A DNA stretch of 64,000 nt from Muribaculaceae bacterium (GCA_017621055.1 JAGATX010000002.1:1-64000); one strand, 5' to 3'. Positions 9,338 to 17,690 are shown, numbered from the stretch's first letter. Program-made: numbers and translations. The notes: generated by a model from the letters alone, not told the origin.

Positions 9338-9898
9338 ATGAAGAAAAAGATTTTCCGCGGCGCCGTGGCTTTTGTCCTCGCCCTGAGCCTCACTGTAACC
9401 CCCTCGTGCATAGGCAGCTTCTCGCTTTCCAACCGTCTGTTGGGCTGGAACCAGACTGTAGGCAACAAGTTTGTCAACGAGCTGGTGTTCTTCGCCTTCT
9501 GGGTGCTCCCCGTATATGAAGTATGCGGTCTGGCCGACATTCTGGTTCTCAACAGCATAGAGTTCTGGAGCGGCCGCAATCCCATGACGGCCAGCGTCGA
9601 CAAGGTGATTGAAGGCAGCGACGGTCTTCGCTACCGCATCCATTCCGATGCCAACGGCTACGATGTTGCGTGCCTCGACGACGAGACCATCAGCTACCGC
9701 CTGGACTACAGCGCCGAGAACGACGGCTGGACCATCGCCGTGGACGACAGCGAGCCTGTGACCCTCTTCAACTATGTGGATGAGACCCACGTTGCGCTCC
9801 CCGACGGCAACGGCGGCATGCGCACGGTAGAGCTCTCGCAGCAGGGTGTGTTCGCATACAACGAAGTAGTGGCCGCCCGCTCCTTCGCCGCCCGCTGA
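9338..9898 (+). CDS. DUF3332 family lipoprotein
   Basis: A 186-residue exported protein of the DUF3332 family, function unknown. The N-terminal signal ends near TPSC (Cys24), consistent with a lipoprotein. The family hallmark, IGSFSLSNRLLGWNQTVGNK, is at about residues 25-44, followed by a hydrophobic membrane segment (about 48-75) and a polar C-terminal domain with beta character. It has its own promoter and a terminator behind it, so it is a single-gene unit. Family members are abundant in Bacteroidota envelopes, but no activity can be assigned. Confidence 0.8.
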   Translation: MKKKIFRGAVAFVLALSLTVTPSCIGSFSLSNRLLGWNQTVGNKFVNELVFFAFWVLPVYEVCGLADILVLNSIEFWSGRNPMTASVDKVIEGSDGLRYRIHSDANGYDVACLDDETISYRLDYSAENDGWTIAVDDSEPVTLFNYVDETHVALPDGNGGMRTVELSQQGVFAYNEVVAARSFAAR

Positions 9899-9912
9899 TC
9901 GGTAAATTCGAC

Positions 9913-9959
9913 AAAAAAAGCATCCCGAAAGCCCGGATGAGGCTGTCGGGATGTTTTTT
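9913..9959. terminator. Bidirectional intrinsic terminator
   Basis: The stem pairs 9921-9928 with 9946-9953 and is flanked by seven A on the left and six T on the right. It can therefore end the DUF3332 transcript on the plus strand and the DUF6150 operon on the minus strand. Confidence 0.8.
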
Positions 9960-10037
9960 ATGTGCCATATCAGAATTCCGGGCCGAGGCTCCCCGCCGGC
10001 TTGACATGGCAGCCGGCGGCGCATTAGAGAAACAGGG

Positions 10038-10385
10038 TCACTTATATAGCAGGTGCTTCTTTCCGGTGTCGCGCCAGCCGGCCTGACTGCGGTTGTCAGT
10101 AAAGTAAACCTTGAGGTCGGCGCGGTACTCACGGTCCACCCAGAAGATTTTGAAGTCGGCACGATATTCGCGGTCGACAAACATCCAGTTGCCGTCGTTT
10201 CCGGCGGCCTGATATTCGCGGTCGGTGACATAGACAATGAGGTCGGCGCGCGAGGGCGTGGTGACTTCGCAGATTTTGAGGTCGGCCCGGTATTCTCGGT
10301 CAACCACCATCATTTTCTGAGCGTTGACGGTGTGGCATACCGTTGCGATGACGGCGACGGCAAGGAGTGTGAGTATTCGGCTCAT
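10038..10385 (-). CDS. DUF6150-type secreted repeat protein
   Basis: A 115-residue protein with a cleavable signal peptide (about residues 1-22, ending VNA) followed by a repeated motif: VDREYRADLK at about 28-37, VTDREYQA near 53-60, VDREYRADFK near 70-79 and VDREYRADLK near 83-92, each about one beta strand plus a turn. This matches the DUF6150 family, of unknown function. The start at 10385 overlaps the stop of the CBM9-like gene in an ATGA, so the two are translationally coupled. The same DNA lies in a longer minus-strand frame reaching 10928 that reads out of frame through the CBM9-like gene; the signal peptide shows the real start. Confidence 0.75.
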   Translation of the reverse strand: MSRILTLLAVAVIATVCHTVNAQKMMVVDREYRADLKICEVTTPSRADLIVYVTDREYQAAGNDGNWMFVDREYRADFKIFWVDREYRADLKVYFTDNRSQAGWRDTGKKHLLYK

Positions 10386-11053
10386 GGTTCGAGAATGAAG
10401 GGTACAAAGAATTCGGGACGGTGAAAATCTGGTTCGGGAGTTGCTATCGGCGCGTGGCTCAGATAGTAGGGCACAGTCAGGGAAGAGGCGCACGCATAGA
10501 TGTTGCCCTGGAAGGCGCGGGGGAGGACAGTACCGTCGGTCATCAGGCCGAGAGGTATTGCGGCGGCAAGGCGCCAGGGGCCGTCGGCATCGCGTTCGTC
10601 GAAGGCGGCGGTGCCGCAACTGCAGTGGCGCACCACACTGCCAAGTTCGGCAGCGCTGAGGCGCACGGCATCGGGGCGCGTGCGCCGGTGCGAGGCATTG
10701 AGGCGCCCTATTATGTTGAATTCGAAGTTCCAGTATTCGTCGCTGCCGTCGGGCTGGAGGAAAAACTCCACGCATGAGTCGGCGGCGACTGGGCCGAGGT
10801 CGGCGGTGGTGTGCGCGGCTATGCGGAGGCTGTCGGTGCTGAACAGGCAGCAAAGGTAATGGCGTCCATGCGCCAGCCGCACGCTGCAGTGCGGGGTGTA
10901 GGGGTAGCTGTCGGGCCAGTTGCAGCATGCAATGTCGAATTCGGGCGCTACGGCCAGGGCGACTCCGAGGGCATCGCCGTCGAAGGCTACATCGTCGATA
11001 TTCTCGAAATATGGAATTCGCCCTCCGTAGGGGCTGGCTTTCATTTTTTCCAC
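10382..11053 (-). CDS. Carbohydrate-binding family 9-like protein
   Basis: A 223-residue protein resembling the stand-alone CBM9-like domain found in Bacteroidota. The supporting features are a beta-rich sequence with WPDSYPYTPHCSVRLAHG near the N-terminus, the segment DSCVEFFLQPDGSDEYWNFEFN (Cys-Val-Glu-Phe-Phe then Trp-Asn-Phe-Glu) and a basic NASHRRTRPD stretch. No signal peptide is visible, so binding is probably cytosolic or the protein acts with the DUF6150 partner. It starts 5 bases after the LysE gene and overlaps the DUF6150 gene by 4 bases. The ligand is unknown. A second in-frame Met (MKAS, 9 bases downstream) is an alternative start. Confidence 0.7.
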   Translation of the reverse strand: MEKMKASPYGGRIPYFENIDDVAFDGDALGVALAVAPEFDIACCNWPDSYPYTPHCSVRLAHGRHYLCCLFSTDSLRIAAHTTADLGPVAADSCVEFFLQPDGSDEYWNFEFNIIGRLNASHRRTRPDAVRLSAAELGSVVRHCSCGTAAFDERDADGPWRLAAAIPLGLMTDGTVLPRAFQGNIYACASSLTVPYYLSHAPIATPEPDFHRPEFFVPFILEP

Positions 11054-11058
11054 AATTT

Positions 11059-11739
11059 TCAGATTAAGGAGGATACCACGCCCTCGAAGCCTGTTTCGGA
11101 GAACGAAGCGACAATGCCTATGAGGGCCATAAAGATGAGGATAGCGCCGATTGTGCGGTTAATGCCGCGGATAGTGCGCTGGTTGAGGCGTGCGCGCAGC
11201 TTGCTGACGAGCAGGGTGACCACATACCACCACAGCACGGCGCCAAGCAGGATAAACAGGTAGCCCACAATGTAATGCACCAGCCCGAACTCAGGCAGCA
11301 CAAAGTCGAAGCGGGCGAAAAGTCCTATTATGAAGAAGAGAATGAGCGGATTGGAGAATGTGAGGAAGAAGCCGGATACAACATCGGCCCACACACCGGA
11401 TGCCGACCTCGGCGTGGGTGCGTTTGCCGCCACTGTGGCCTTGGGACGCTTGCGGTAGAGATAATAGCCGAAGGCTGCAAGCACTATGCTGCCGAAGACC
11501 TGAAGATAGAACCGGTTGGCGTCGATGAAATCGGTGATGAAACTCAGACAGAAACCTGTGAGCAGACAGTACACCAGATCGCTGAGTGCGGCGCCGACAC
11601 CCGTGAAGAACGCCGGCCAGCGGCCTTTGGAAAGCGTGCGCTGGATAACAAGCATACCTATCGGCCCCATAGGTGCCGATATGAGCGCGCCGATGGCTAC
11701 GCCGCGAGGTAATATGTATGTTATCTGGTCCAGAGTCAT
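11059..11739 (-). CDS. LysE-family amino-acid exporter
   Basis: A 226-residue inner-membrane protein with six predicted helices and the LysE/RhtB signature ISAPMGPIGMLVIQRTLSKG near the N-terminus, followed by FTGVGAALSDLVY. Family members export amino acids or related small metabolites; the substrate is not predictable. The start at 11739 (MTLDQITYI) is preferred to an in-frame ATG at 11760, because the minus-strand -7 element at 11762-11769 would place the transcription start at or inside the longer version. It is the first gene of a three-gene operon with the CBM9-like and DUF6150 proteins. Confidence 0.85.
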   Translation of the reverse strand: MTLDQITYILPRGVAIGALISAPMGPIGMLVIQRTLSKGRWPAFFTGVGAALSDLVYCLLTGFCLSFITDFIDANRFYLQVFGSIVLAAFGYYLYRKRPKATVAANAPTPRSASGVWADVVSGFFLTFSNPLILFFIIGLFARFDFVLPEFGLVHYIVGYLFILLGAVLWWYVVTLLVSKLRARLNQRTIRGINRTIGAILIFMALIGIVASFSETGFEGVVSSLI

Positions 11740-11761
11740 GTCCTTCCGTCGAAAAAACAAG

Positions 11762-11769
11762 CAAAATTA
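11762..11769 (-). promoter_or_regulatory. -7 promoter element for the LysE operon
   Basis: On the minus strand this reads TAATTTTG, matching TAnnTTTG. It gives a leader of about 17 bases to the ATG at 11739. Confidence 0.55.
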
Positions 11770-11830
11770 CTCAAACTCCTGCAAAATAGCAAATGCTTTT
11801 TCAAAAAGCGACTCGGCAAGGCTTGTTTTC

Positions 11831-11861
11831 TTGTCATTGTCGACCAAATTTTTTAACTTTG
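11831..11861 (+). promoter_or_regulatory. Promoter for the GT2 glycosyltransferase gene
   Basis: TTG at 11831-11833, a 20-base spacer and TAACTTTG at 11854-11861. It excludes an in-frame ATG at 11793 and supports the start at 11892. Confidence 0.75.
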
Positions 11862-11891
11862 CATTGTGACATAATATTCCGCTGCCAACTA

Positions 11892-12881
11892 ATGAATATA
11901 GAAGTCCCGAATTATCCTGCCCCCGATTTCGACGCGCCTCCGGTGCTGGCGTTGGTCATTCCCTGCTATAACGAGAGCGAGTCACTGCCGGTCACCACCC
12001 CCGTGCTCCTCGAAATCCTTGACCGGCTGACGGCAGCGGGCAGCATATCGTCCGAGAGCTATATGCTGTGCGTCGACGACGGCAGTCGTGACGACACGTG
12101 GAACATCATCAAGACCCTCAACAGCAGCGACGGGCGCGTGCGCGGCATAGCGCTTGCCCGCAACCGCGGCCACCAGAACGCCTTGCTGGCGGGGTTGATG
12201 GAGGTTATCGGCCGTTGCGACGCGGCGATCTCGCTCGACGCCGACCTGCAGGATGACCCCGAAGCCATAGTCGCCATGGTGGAGGAGTACCATAAGGGTA
12301 ATGATATTGTATACGGTGTACGCAGCGCCCGCACTACCGATACCGCTTTCAAGCGTACCTCCGCCCATGCTTTCTATTCCCTTCAGAAGGCCATGGGGCT
12401 GGAGACTGTCTACGACCATGCCGACTACCGGCTGATGAGCGACCGTGCTCTGCGCGTGCTGGCCATGTACGGAGAAACAAACCTCTTTCTTCGCGGGATA
12501 GTGCCGCAGATAGGCTTCAGGACTGCCGTGGTGCATTACGAGCGCAATCCGCGTGTGGCCGGAGTATCGAAATATCCGCTGTCGAAGATGCTGAGCCTGT
12601 CGATCGACGGCATAACGTCGTTCTCGGCCAAGCCGATGAGGTGGATATTCTATACCGGCATGGTGACGTTTGCCGTTACCCTGCTGGTTGCCGTTTATGT
12701 TCTGTGCTCCTACCTCTTCGGCGAGAACACCATGGCTGGATGGACGTCGATAATGTTGTCGGTATGGTGTCTTGGCAGCCTCATCCTGATGTCGATAGGG
12801 ATAGTTGGCGAGTATATCGGCAAGATCTTCGCCGAGGTTAAGCACCGTCCGCGCTATGTGGTCCGTGAGGCCGTGTGGTGA
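11892..12881 (+). CDS. Family 2 glycosyltransferase, polyprenyl-phosphate sugar synthase type
   Basis: A 329-residue GtrB/DPM1-like enzyme that likely transfers a sugar from a nucleotide donor to undecaprenyl phosphate at the inner face of the membrane. The GT-A fold occupies residues about 18-240, with LALVIPCYNESESL, the nucleotide-binding VDDGSRDDT, the metal-binding DADLQDDPEAI and a NRGHQNALLAG motif. Two C-terminal membrane helices (about 253-277 and 287-310) are typical of the family. The start at 11892 follows from the promoter. It is a lone gene, and the flippase and acceptor transferase that usually act with it are not next to it. Confidence 0.87.
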   Translation: MNIEVPNYPAPDFDAPPVLALVIPCYNESESLPVTTPVLLEILDRLTAAGSISSESYMLCVDDGSRDDTWNIIKTLNSSDGRVRGIALARNRGHQNALLAGLMEVIGRCDAAISLDADLQDDPEAIVAMVEEYHKGNDIVYGVRSARTTDTAFKRTSAHAFYSLQKAMGLETVYDHADYRLMSDRALRVLAMYGETNLFLRGIVPQIGFRTAVVHYERNPRVAGVSKYPLSKMLSLSIDGITSFSAKPMRWIFYTGMVTFAVTLLVAVYVLCSYLFGENTMAGWTSIMLSVWCLGSLILMSIGIVGEYIGKIFAEVKHRPRYVVREAVW

Positions 12882-12899
12882 TGATATGGTTGGCGACGA

Positions 12900-13598
12900 T
12901 TAGCCGAATTTGCTGATTTTGCGGAGCATAGGCTCGTTGACTATACGTATGCGGCGTCCGTCGACGGTGATGATCTTCTCGTTGGCGAATGTGGTTAGTG
13001 TGCGTATGGCGTTGGAGGTCGTCATGTTGGAGAGGTTAGCCAGGTCTTCGCGTGCCATGTAGATTTTAAGCGTCGAGCCGTCGTCCTCGTAGCCGTAGTT
13101 GTCCACGAGTACAATGAGGGCGTCGGCCAGGCGACCGCGTATGTGTTTCTGTGTGAGATTCACTATCCGGGTGTCGGAACCGCCGAGATTGCGCGAGAGG
13201 TCGCGGATAAAAAACCAGGCCAGGTTGATGTTCTGGTGTATCAGTTCGGTAACGAGGTCGAGGGGTATGGAACCGAGAGTGGAGGCTTCGATGGCCTCGG
13301 CGCTGCTAACATAGGGCTCTTCGGCAAAATGCGCGCGGAAACCGAAGTACTGTACCGGGCGTATGAGTCTCAAAATCTGTGGACGGCCGCCGATGCCCAG
13401 CTTTGTTTTCTTGACTTTGCCTTTGAGGAGACACCACAGATACTCGGGCTGGTCGCCTTCGGCATAGATGAGTTGGTTTTTTTTGAAATACTGCACGTGC
13501 AGGTTCTCGGCCACCACGCGCTTTTCTTCGGGCGTAAGGATAGACCATATTTCGGCCATGTCCTCGTTAATTACTTTTTCGAGTACCTGTTTTATCAT
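12900..13598 (-). CDS. Crp/Fnr-family transcriptional regulator
   Basis: A 232-residue regulator. Residues about 15-125 form a cyclic-nucleotide-binding beta-barrel (IYAEGDQPEYLWCLLKGKVK) and about 145-225 a winged HTH (MAREDLANLSNMTTSNAIRT as the recognition region). The cysteines of an Fnr iron-sulfur cluster are absent, so it is Crp-like rather than an oxygen sensor of the Fnr type. The start at 13598 (MIKQVLEK) is set by the minus-strand -7 element at 13652-13659, which excludes a longer frame beginning at 13682. The targets are unknown; its downstream end faces the convergent glycosyltransferase gene. Confidence 0.87.
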   Translation of the reverse strand: MIKQVLEKVINEDMAEIWSILTPEEKRVVAENLHVQYFKKNQLIYAEGDQPEYLWCLLKGKVKKTKLGIGGRPQILRLIRPVQYFGFRAHFAEEPYVSSAEAIEASTLGSIPLDLVTELIHQNINLAWFFIRDLSRNLGGSDTRIVNLTQKHIRGRLADALIVLVDNYGYEDDGSTLKIYMAREDLANLSNMTTSNAIRTLTTFANEKIITVDGRRIRIVNEPMLRKISKFG

Positions 13599-13651
13599 TG
13601 CAGACTGGTGTAAAAAACCTTTATTATTATCGGAATAGCTATAAATTTCGG

Positions 13652-13659
13652 CAAATTTA
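13652..13659 (-). promoter_or_regulatory. -7 promoter element for the Crp/Fnr gene
   Basis: On the minus strand TAAATTTG matches TAnnTTTG and gives a leader of about 48 bases to the ATG at 13598. Confidence 0.6.
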
Positions 13660-13723
13660 CGCAAAAAAGTTGGTTTTTGCAACTTTAGGCTGTTAAAAGT
13701 GAAAAAACTGCGAATTAACGCGA

Positions 13724-14023
13724 TTAACGCGATGGACGCGATGAATTAACGGGGCGGTCGAGTGGCGAGGGGCGTTCGGGGTTGAAGGGGTGGCGCCGGG
13801 AGGCCGCGATGGAGTCGCGCTCGGCACGGCGGCGCGCACGCTGTTGCCGTTCGGCGGCTATGCTGTCGGCACGTTCGGCGGCTATGCTGTCGGCGGTGTG
13901 GCGCACCTGCTCAGGCGACGGTCCCGACGGCATGGACAGCACGGCGCCGGCAATGGCGGCGACGACGGCAAGGACTATGGCCGTGTCGACGATTGCATGA
14001 ACGGTACGTCTACGCCGGTTCAT
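13724..14023 (-). CDS. Small single-span membrane protein coupled to an NSS transporter
   Basis: A 99-residue protein with a basic N-terminus (MNRRRRT), one membrane helix (about residues 11-30) and a highly charged tail containing repeats ADSIAAERADSIAAER followed by RRRAERDSIAAS and a Pro/Arg-rich end. I do not recognise the family. Its ATG overlaps the TGA of the NSS transporter by 4 bases (14020-14023), so it is translated together with it. By analogy with small subunits such as MetS, which partners the NSS transporter MetP in corynebacteria, it may be an accessory subunit; that is inference. It is distinct from a long minus-strand frame covering the same DNA up to 15304. Confidence 0.7.
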   Translation of the reverse strand: MNRRRRTVHAIVDTAIVLAVVAAIAGAVLSMPSGPSPEQVRHTADSIAAERADSIAAERQQRARRRAERDSIAASRRHPFNPERPSPLDRPVNSSRPSR

Positions 14024-15381
14024 AGGTAATTGGCTGTTGCTATGGCTATTATCAATACGGGAGCGAGATAGCGGGTTGCGGCAGCCACTGCAGGGGCGTA
14101 GGCGGCGCGCAACGTGCCGTCGTTGGTGAGCTGGGCATTGAGGAGGTGCCGGGGAGCGAACCAGCCCAGGAACAGACATTCGGCGAGAGCCACGGCAGGC
14201 ATAAGCACGTTGGTGGTCGTGGCGTCGAAGAGCTCGAACACCGTCATCCCCAGGATTTTGGCGTCGGCCAAGGAACCGAATGACAGAGAACACAAAGTGC
14301 TGAGCACCAGAAGCGGAAGCATAACGGCGAGAACAGCCGGCAGACGCCGCATACCCAGACGGTCGCGAAGCATGGCGACGGGCACTTCGGCAATGGATAC
14401 CGTTGATGTCAGCGCCGCCACAAGGAGAAGGAGGAAGAAGAGCGACGACCACAGACCCGTGGCCGGCATGTTGGCGAAGACTTCCGGTAGGGTGACGAAA
14501 ACGAGGGTGCTGCCGCCGAACGACGCGTCGGTAATGCCGAAACTCGTCACCGCCGGGAAGATTATCAAGCCCATCAGCACGGCCACAAGAACACTGAGCG
14601 ACGCCACGATGACCGACGTGCGCCCTAACTTCGTGCTGTCGGGGTAGTACGATGCGTAGGTCACTATTGTGCCGGCGCCGAGGCTGAGGCTGAAGAGCGC
14701 CTGCCCGAGGGCGCTCACCACAACCGCGGGAGTAATGGAGCTGAAATCCGGAGCCAGGAAGAAGACCACGCCGTCGGCGGCGTGCGGCAGGCTGAGCGAC
14801 ACCGCAAGGAGTACCAGCAAGATGACGAACAGCATGGGCATCATCACGTTGCTGAGGCGCTCTATGCCTTTCTGCACGCCTGCGGCGAGCACGCCGATGT
14901 TTATCAAAATCATGGCCATGGTGAACAGCAGCGGCCGGCTGTCGGTGCAGATATACTCTTCCATGCGTGCGGCAAAGTGTTGGCGCATGGTATCCGTTCC
15001 CTCGGCGAGGCCTTGGTAGAGTCCGCCTGTCAGCGACTCCCACAGATATTCGAGAGTCCATCCGGCCACCACCATGTAGAAACTGATTATTAGATATGAA
15101 GCCAGCACGGCGGCGACGCCCGTGAGCCACCATGGCGTGCGCGGCGCCAAGCGGCGGAACACCCCTATGACATCGGAACGGCCGCCGCGGCCCAGCGAGA
15201 ATTCGGCGAGCATCACCGGTATGCCCAACACGAGAACGCACACTATATACAGGAGCAGGAAGGCGGCTCCGCCGTTGGCCTGCGTCTCGGCGGGAAAACG
15301 CCACACGTTGCCCAGGCCTATGGCCGAACCTACCGTTGCCGCTATCAGGCCTATGCGCGACTTGAAGAGATTGCGTGCCAT
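14020..15381 (-). CDS. Sodium-dependent amino-acid transporter (NSS/SNF family), copy 1
   Basis: A 453-residue, 11-12 helix Na+-coupled symporter of the neurotransmitter:sodium symporter family. The N-terminal sodium and substrate site motif GSAIGLGNVWRFPAETQANG is at about residues 18-37, followed by GRGGRSDVIGVFRRL. Such transporters import amino acids such as Trp, Tyr, Met or branched chains. It is the second of two adjacent paralogues: it begins 4 bases after the upstream copy and overlaps the small membrane protein gene downstream. The two copies share the same motifs but differ in many helices, suggesting different substrates. The substrate cannot be called. Confidence 0.9.
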   Translation of the reverse strand: MARNLFKSRIGLIAATVGSAIGLGNVWRFPAETQANGGAAFLLLYIVCVLVLGIPVMLAEFSLGRGGRSDVIGVFRRLAPRTPWWLTGVAAVLASYLIISFYMVVAGWTLEYLWESLTGGLYQGLAEGTDTMRQHFAARMEEYICTDSRPLLFTMAMILINIGVLAAGVQKGIERLSNVMMPMLFVILLVLLAVSLSLPHAADGVVFFLAPDFSSITPAVVVSALGQALFSLSLGAGTIVTYASYYPDSTKLGRTSVIVASLSVLVAVLMGLIIFPAVTSFGITDASFGGSTLVFVTLPEVFANMPATGLWSSLFFLLLLVAALTSTVSIAEVPVAMLRDRLGMRRLPAVLAVMLPLLVLSTLCSLSFGSLADAKILGMTVFELFDATTTNVLMPAVALAECLFLGWFAPRHLLNAQLTNDGTLRAAYAPAVAAATRYLAPVLIIAIATANYL

Positions 15382-15385
15382 TACA

Positions 15386-16753
15386 TTAAATGTAATTGAA
15401 TACCACGATGAGAGCTATTGCCAGCGGCGCCAGATAGCGTATGAGGAAGGTAACCGCCGGCGTGGCGCTCCCGCGCAGACTGCCGTTGTTGCTGAGCTCG
15501 TCGGCCAGCAGCCCTTTTGGAGCGAACCAGCCCATGTACAGGCAGATACCCAACGCTACCGCGGGCAGCAGCAGGTTTGTGCTAACCATATCGAGGAAGT
15601 CGAATATGGTATAGCCCAGAATTTTGACATCCGCCAGCGGGCCGAACGACAGCGAGCAGAGCGCCGAGAGAGCTGTGAGCGGCAGAAGCACCGTCAGCAC
15701 GGCGCGCCGCCGGCTGTAACCGCAGCGGTCCTGCAAGGCAGCAACCGGCACCTCGCAAATGCTCACAGTCGACGTTATGGCGGCAACCAGCAGCAAGGCG
15801 AAGAACAGCGCCGACCATAGCCATGGCAGCGGCAGGCGGGCGAACACTTCAGGCAGTGTTACGAATATGAGTGTGGCGCCGCGCATACTCTCGCCGTCGA
15901 GACCGAAACTTGTCACCGCCGGGAAGATAATCAGTCCCATGAGCACGGCCACGAGTACCGACGTAAGAGCCACTATCACCGACGTGCGACCCAGACGGGT
16001 GGAGGCGGGATAGTACGATGAGTATGTCACGAGCACGCCCATGCCTATCGACAGGCTGAAGAGCGCCTGCCCCAAGGCGCTGATCACGGTGCGCGCGTCG
16101 ATTTTGCTGAAATCGGGGTCGAGGAAATAGGCCACGCCGGCGCCGGCGTCCGGCAGAGTAAGCGACACCACCAGCATCAGGAGCAGGATGACGAAGAGCA
16201 CGGGCATGAGAACATTGCTGAGCCGCTCGATGCCTTTCTGCACGCCGCCCATGAGGATGACGATGTTCAGCCCTATCACTATCCACGTGAAAATCAGCGG
16301 GCTCCATGTAGAACCCACATAATCGTTCATTCTCTCGGTGAAAAGACCCGCCAGGCCCTCGGTGCCGGCGGTGCCGATGCCGCTGTATAGGGCGCCGTCG
16401 ACCGACTGCACGAGGTACTCCAGCGTCCAGCCCGTAACGACCATATAGTACATCAGGATGACGTATGCCGAGAGCACACCAAGAGCACCTACAATCCACC
16501 ATAGGCTGCCGGGCGCGAGCTTGCGGAACACGCCGATTGCGTCGGAGCGGCCGCCGCGCCCCAGCGAGAACTCGGCAAGCATGACAGGCACGCCCAATAC
16601 GAGAACGCAGACTATATATAGAATAAGGAACGCGGCACCGCCGTTGGTTTGTGTTTCTGCCGGAAAGCGCCATACATTTCCCAGACCTATGGCCGACCCT
16701 ACGGTCGCTGCGATGAGGCCTATTTTCGAAGCAAATTGTTGTTTTTCTGACAT
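15386..16753 (-). CDS. Sodium-dependent amino-acid transporter (NSS/SNF family), copy 2
   Basis: A 455-residue NSS symporter, paralogous to the downstream copy, with GSAIGLGNVWRFPAETQTNG near residues 17-36 and the same GRGGRSDAIGVFRKL loop. It is the first gene of a three-gene unit with copy 1 and the small membrane protein. The start at 16753 (MSEKQQF) was chosen because the transporter fold begins immediately after it; a longer frame to 16891 would run through the neighbouring divergent promoter. A minus-strand -7 element at 16759-16766 lies only about 6 bases upstream, which would make the mRNA leaderless or nearly so. Confidence 0.88.
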   Translation of the reverse strand: MSEKQQFASKIGLIAATVGSAIGLGNVWRFPAETQTNGGAAFLILYIVCVLVLGVPVMLAEFSLGRGGRSDAIGVFRKLAPGSLWWIVGALGVLSAYVILMYYMVVTGWTLEYLVQSVDGALYSGIGTAGTEGLAGLFTERMNDYVGSTWSPLIFTWIVIGLNIVILMGGVQKGIERLSNVLMPVLFVILLLMLVVSLTLPDAGAGVAYFLDPDFSKIDARTVISALGQALFSLSIGMGVLVTYSSYYPASTRLGRTSVIVALTSVLVAVLMGLIIFPAVTSFGLDGESMRGATLIFVTLPEVFARLPLPWLWSALFFALLLVAAITSTVSICEVPVAALQDRCGYSRRRAVLTVLLPLTALSALCSLSFGPLADVKILGYTIFDFLDMVSTNLLLPAVALGICLYMGWFAPKGLLADELSNNGSLRGSATPAVTFLIRYLAPLAIALIVVFNYI

Positions 16754-16758
16754 GATGG

Positions 16759-16766
16759 CAAAATTA
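16759..16766 (-). promoter_or_regulatory. -7-like element directly upstream of the NSS operon start
   Basis: TAATTTTG on the minus strand, about 6 bases before the ATG at 16753. If it is used, transcription would start at about the start codon. Confidence 0.45.
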
Positions 16767-16847
16767 CTACTTTTTATCGGAAAATGTGGCAAATCACCAC
16801 ATAAAATCAAATAATCGATAAAATTTTTTAACAGCTTCATTTCCGTT

Positions 16848-16877
16848 TTGTCGCTGACAAAAAATTTATTAACTTTG
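16848..16877 (+). promoter_or_regulatory. Promoter for the PHP phosphatase gene
   Basis: TTG at 16848-16850, a 19-base spacer and TAACTTTG at 16870-16877, close to the ideal Bacteroidota arrangement. Confidence 0.75.
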
Positions 16878-16897
16878 CGGTTAGAAAGCACCGAGAA

Positions 16898-17638
16898 ATG
16901 TTCAATTTTTTCAAAAGTAAGCCTGTCGAGGCGGCAGAGCTAAGCTTCAAAACAGATATCCACTGCCATCTTGCCCCGGGCATCGATGACGGCAGCGCCG
17001 ACGCCGCCCTCAGCGCCGACATTATAGAGCGCATGCAGGCCATGGGTATCGAGCGCATCTTCGTATCGCCTCATATCACCAACGTAACCTACGTGAACAC
17101 CGGCGCCACCATTGGCGCCGCCATGGATAAACTGCGCGCGGAGCTGGAGCGCCGAGGCAATAAAATAGAGATATCGAGCCACGCCGAGCACCGCATCGAC
17201 GAGCTTTTTCTCTCCATGTTCCGCCAAAAGACCGTGCAGCCGCTGCCGGGCAACCTGCTGCTGATAGAGAATTCCTTTCTTCAGGAACCGTGGAACCTGG
17301 ACCAGGTTGTATTCGACCTTCAGGTTGCCGGCTACCGCCCTATACTTGCCCACCCCGAACGGTACGACTACTATTATCGCGACAAAAGCCGCTATGAGGC
17401 ACTCCACAATGCCGGCCTTATGTTCCAGATCAATCTTCTGAGCCTTGCCGGCGCCTACGGAAAGGAAGAACGACGCATCGCCGAGTGGCTGATGGGTGCT
17501 TCGCTCGTTGATTTTGTGGGTACCGACATCCACGGCATGCGCCATGTGGAGGCTATCGAGAAGTATCTCCACACCAAGGAGGCCCACCGCGATATGGATG
17601 CCCTGCGGGGCCGTCTGCTCAACGACACCGCCCTTTAG
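16898..17638 (+). CDS. CpsB/CapC-type tyrosine phosphatase (PHP superfamily)
   Basis: A 246-residue metal-dependent phosphatase of the PHP superfamily. Metal ligands are visible in DIHCHLAPGIDDGS (HxH at residues 22 and 24), SSHAEHRID, ILAHPERY and a C-terminal TDIHG. The CpsB/YwqE group dephosphorylates tyrosine kinases that control capsule or exopolysaccharide synthesis. No capsule cluster or BY-kinase is adjacent here, so its partner lies elsewhere or its role differs. It is transcribed divergently from the NSS operon. The MFS gene 52 bases downstream has no obvious promoter and may be co-transcribed. Confidence 0.87.
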   Translation: MFNFFKSKPVEAAELSFKTDIHCHLAPGIDDGSADAALSADIIERMQAMGIERIFVSPHITNVTYVNTGATIGAAMDKLRAELERRGNKIEISSHAEHRIDELFLSMFRQKTVQPLPGNLLLIENSFLQEPWNLDQVVFDLQVAGYRPILAHPERYDYYYRDKSRYEALHNAGLMFQINLLSLAGAYGKEERRIAEWLMGASLVDFVGTDIHGMRHVEAIEKYLHTKEAHRDMDALRGRLLNDTAL

Positions 17639-17690
17639 ACACAGCGCCTACACCAACCGTTAACTAATATAATAACCATAAACAATACCG

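Noticed and set aside
9993-10019. A 9-bp inverted repeat downstream of the DUF6150 gene
   Set aside because: There is no T-run on either strand, and the bidirectional terminator at 9913-9959 already explains termination.
13724-15304. A long minus-strand frame of over 500 residues opposite or overlapping the NSS gene
   Set aside because: Most of it is a frame-shifted reading of the NSS gene, with repeated Arg/Pro codons; only its last 99 residues are real.
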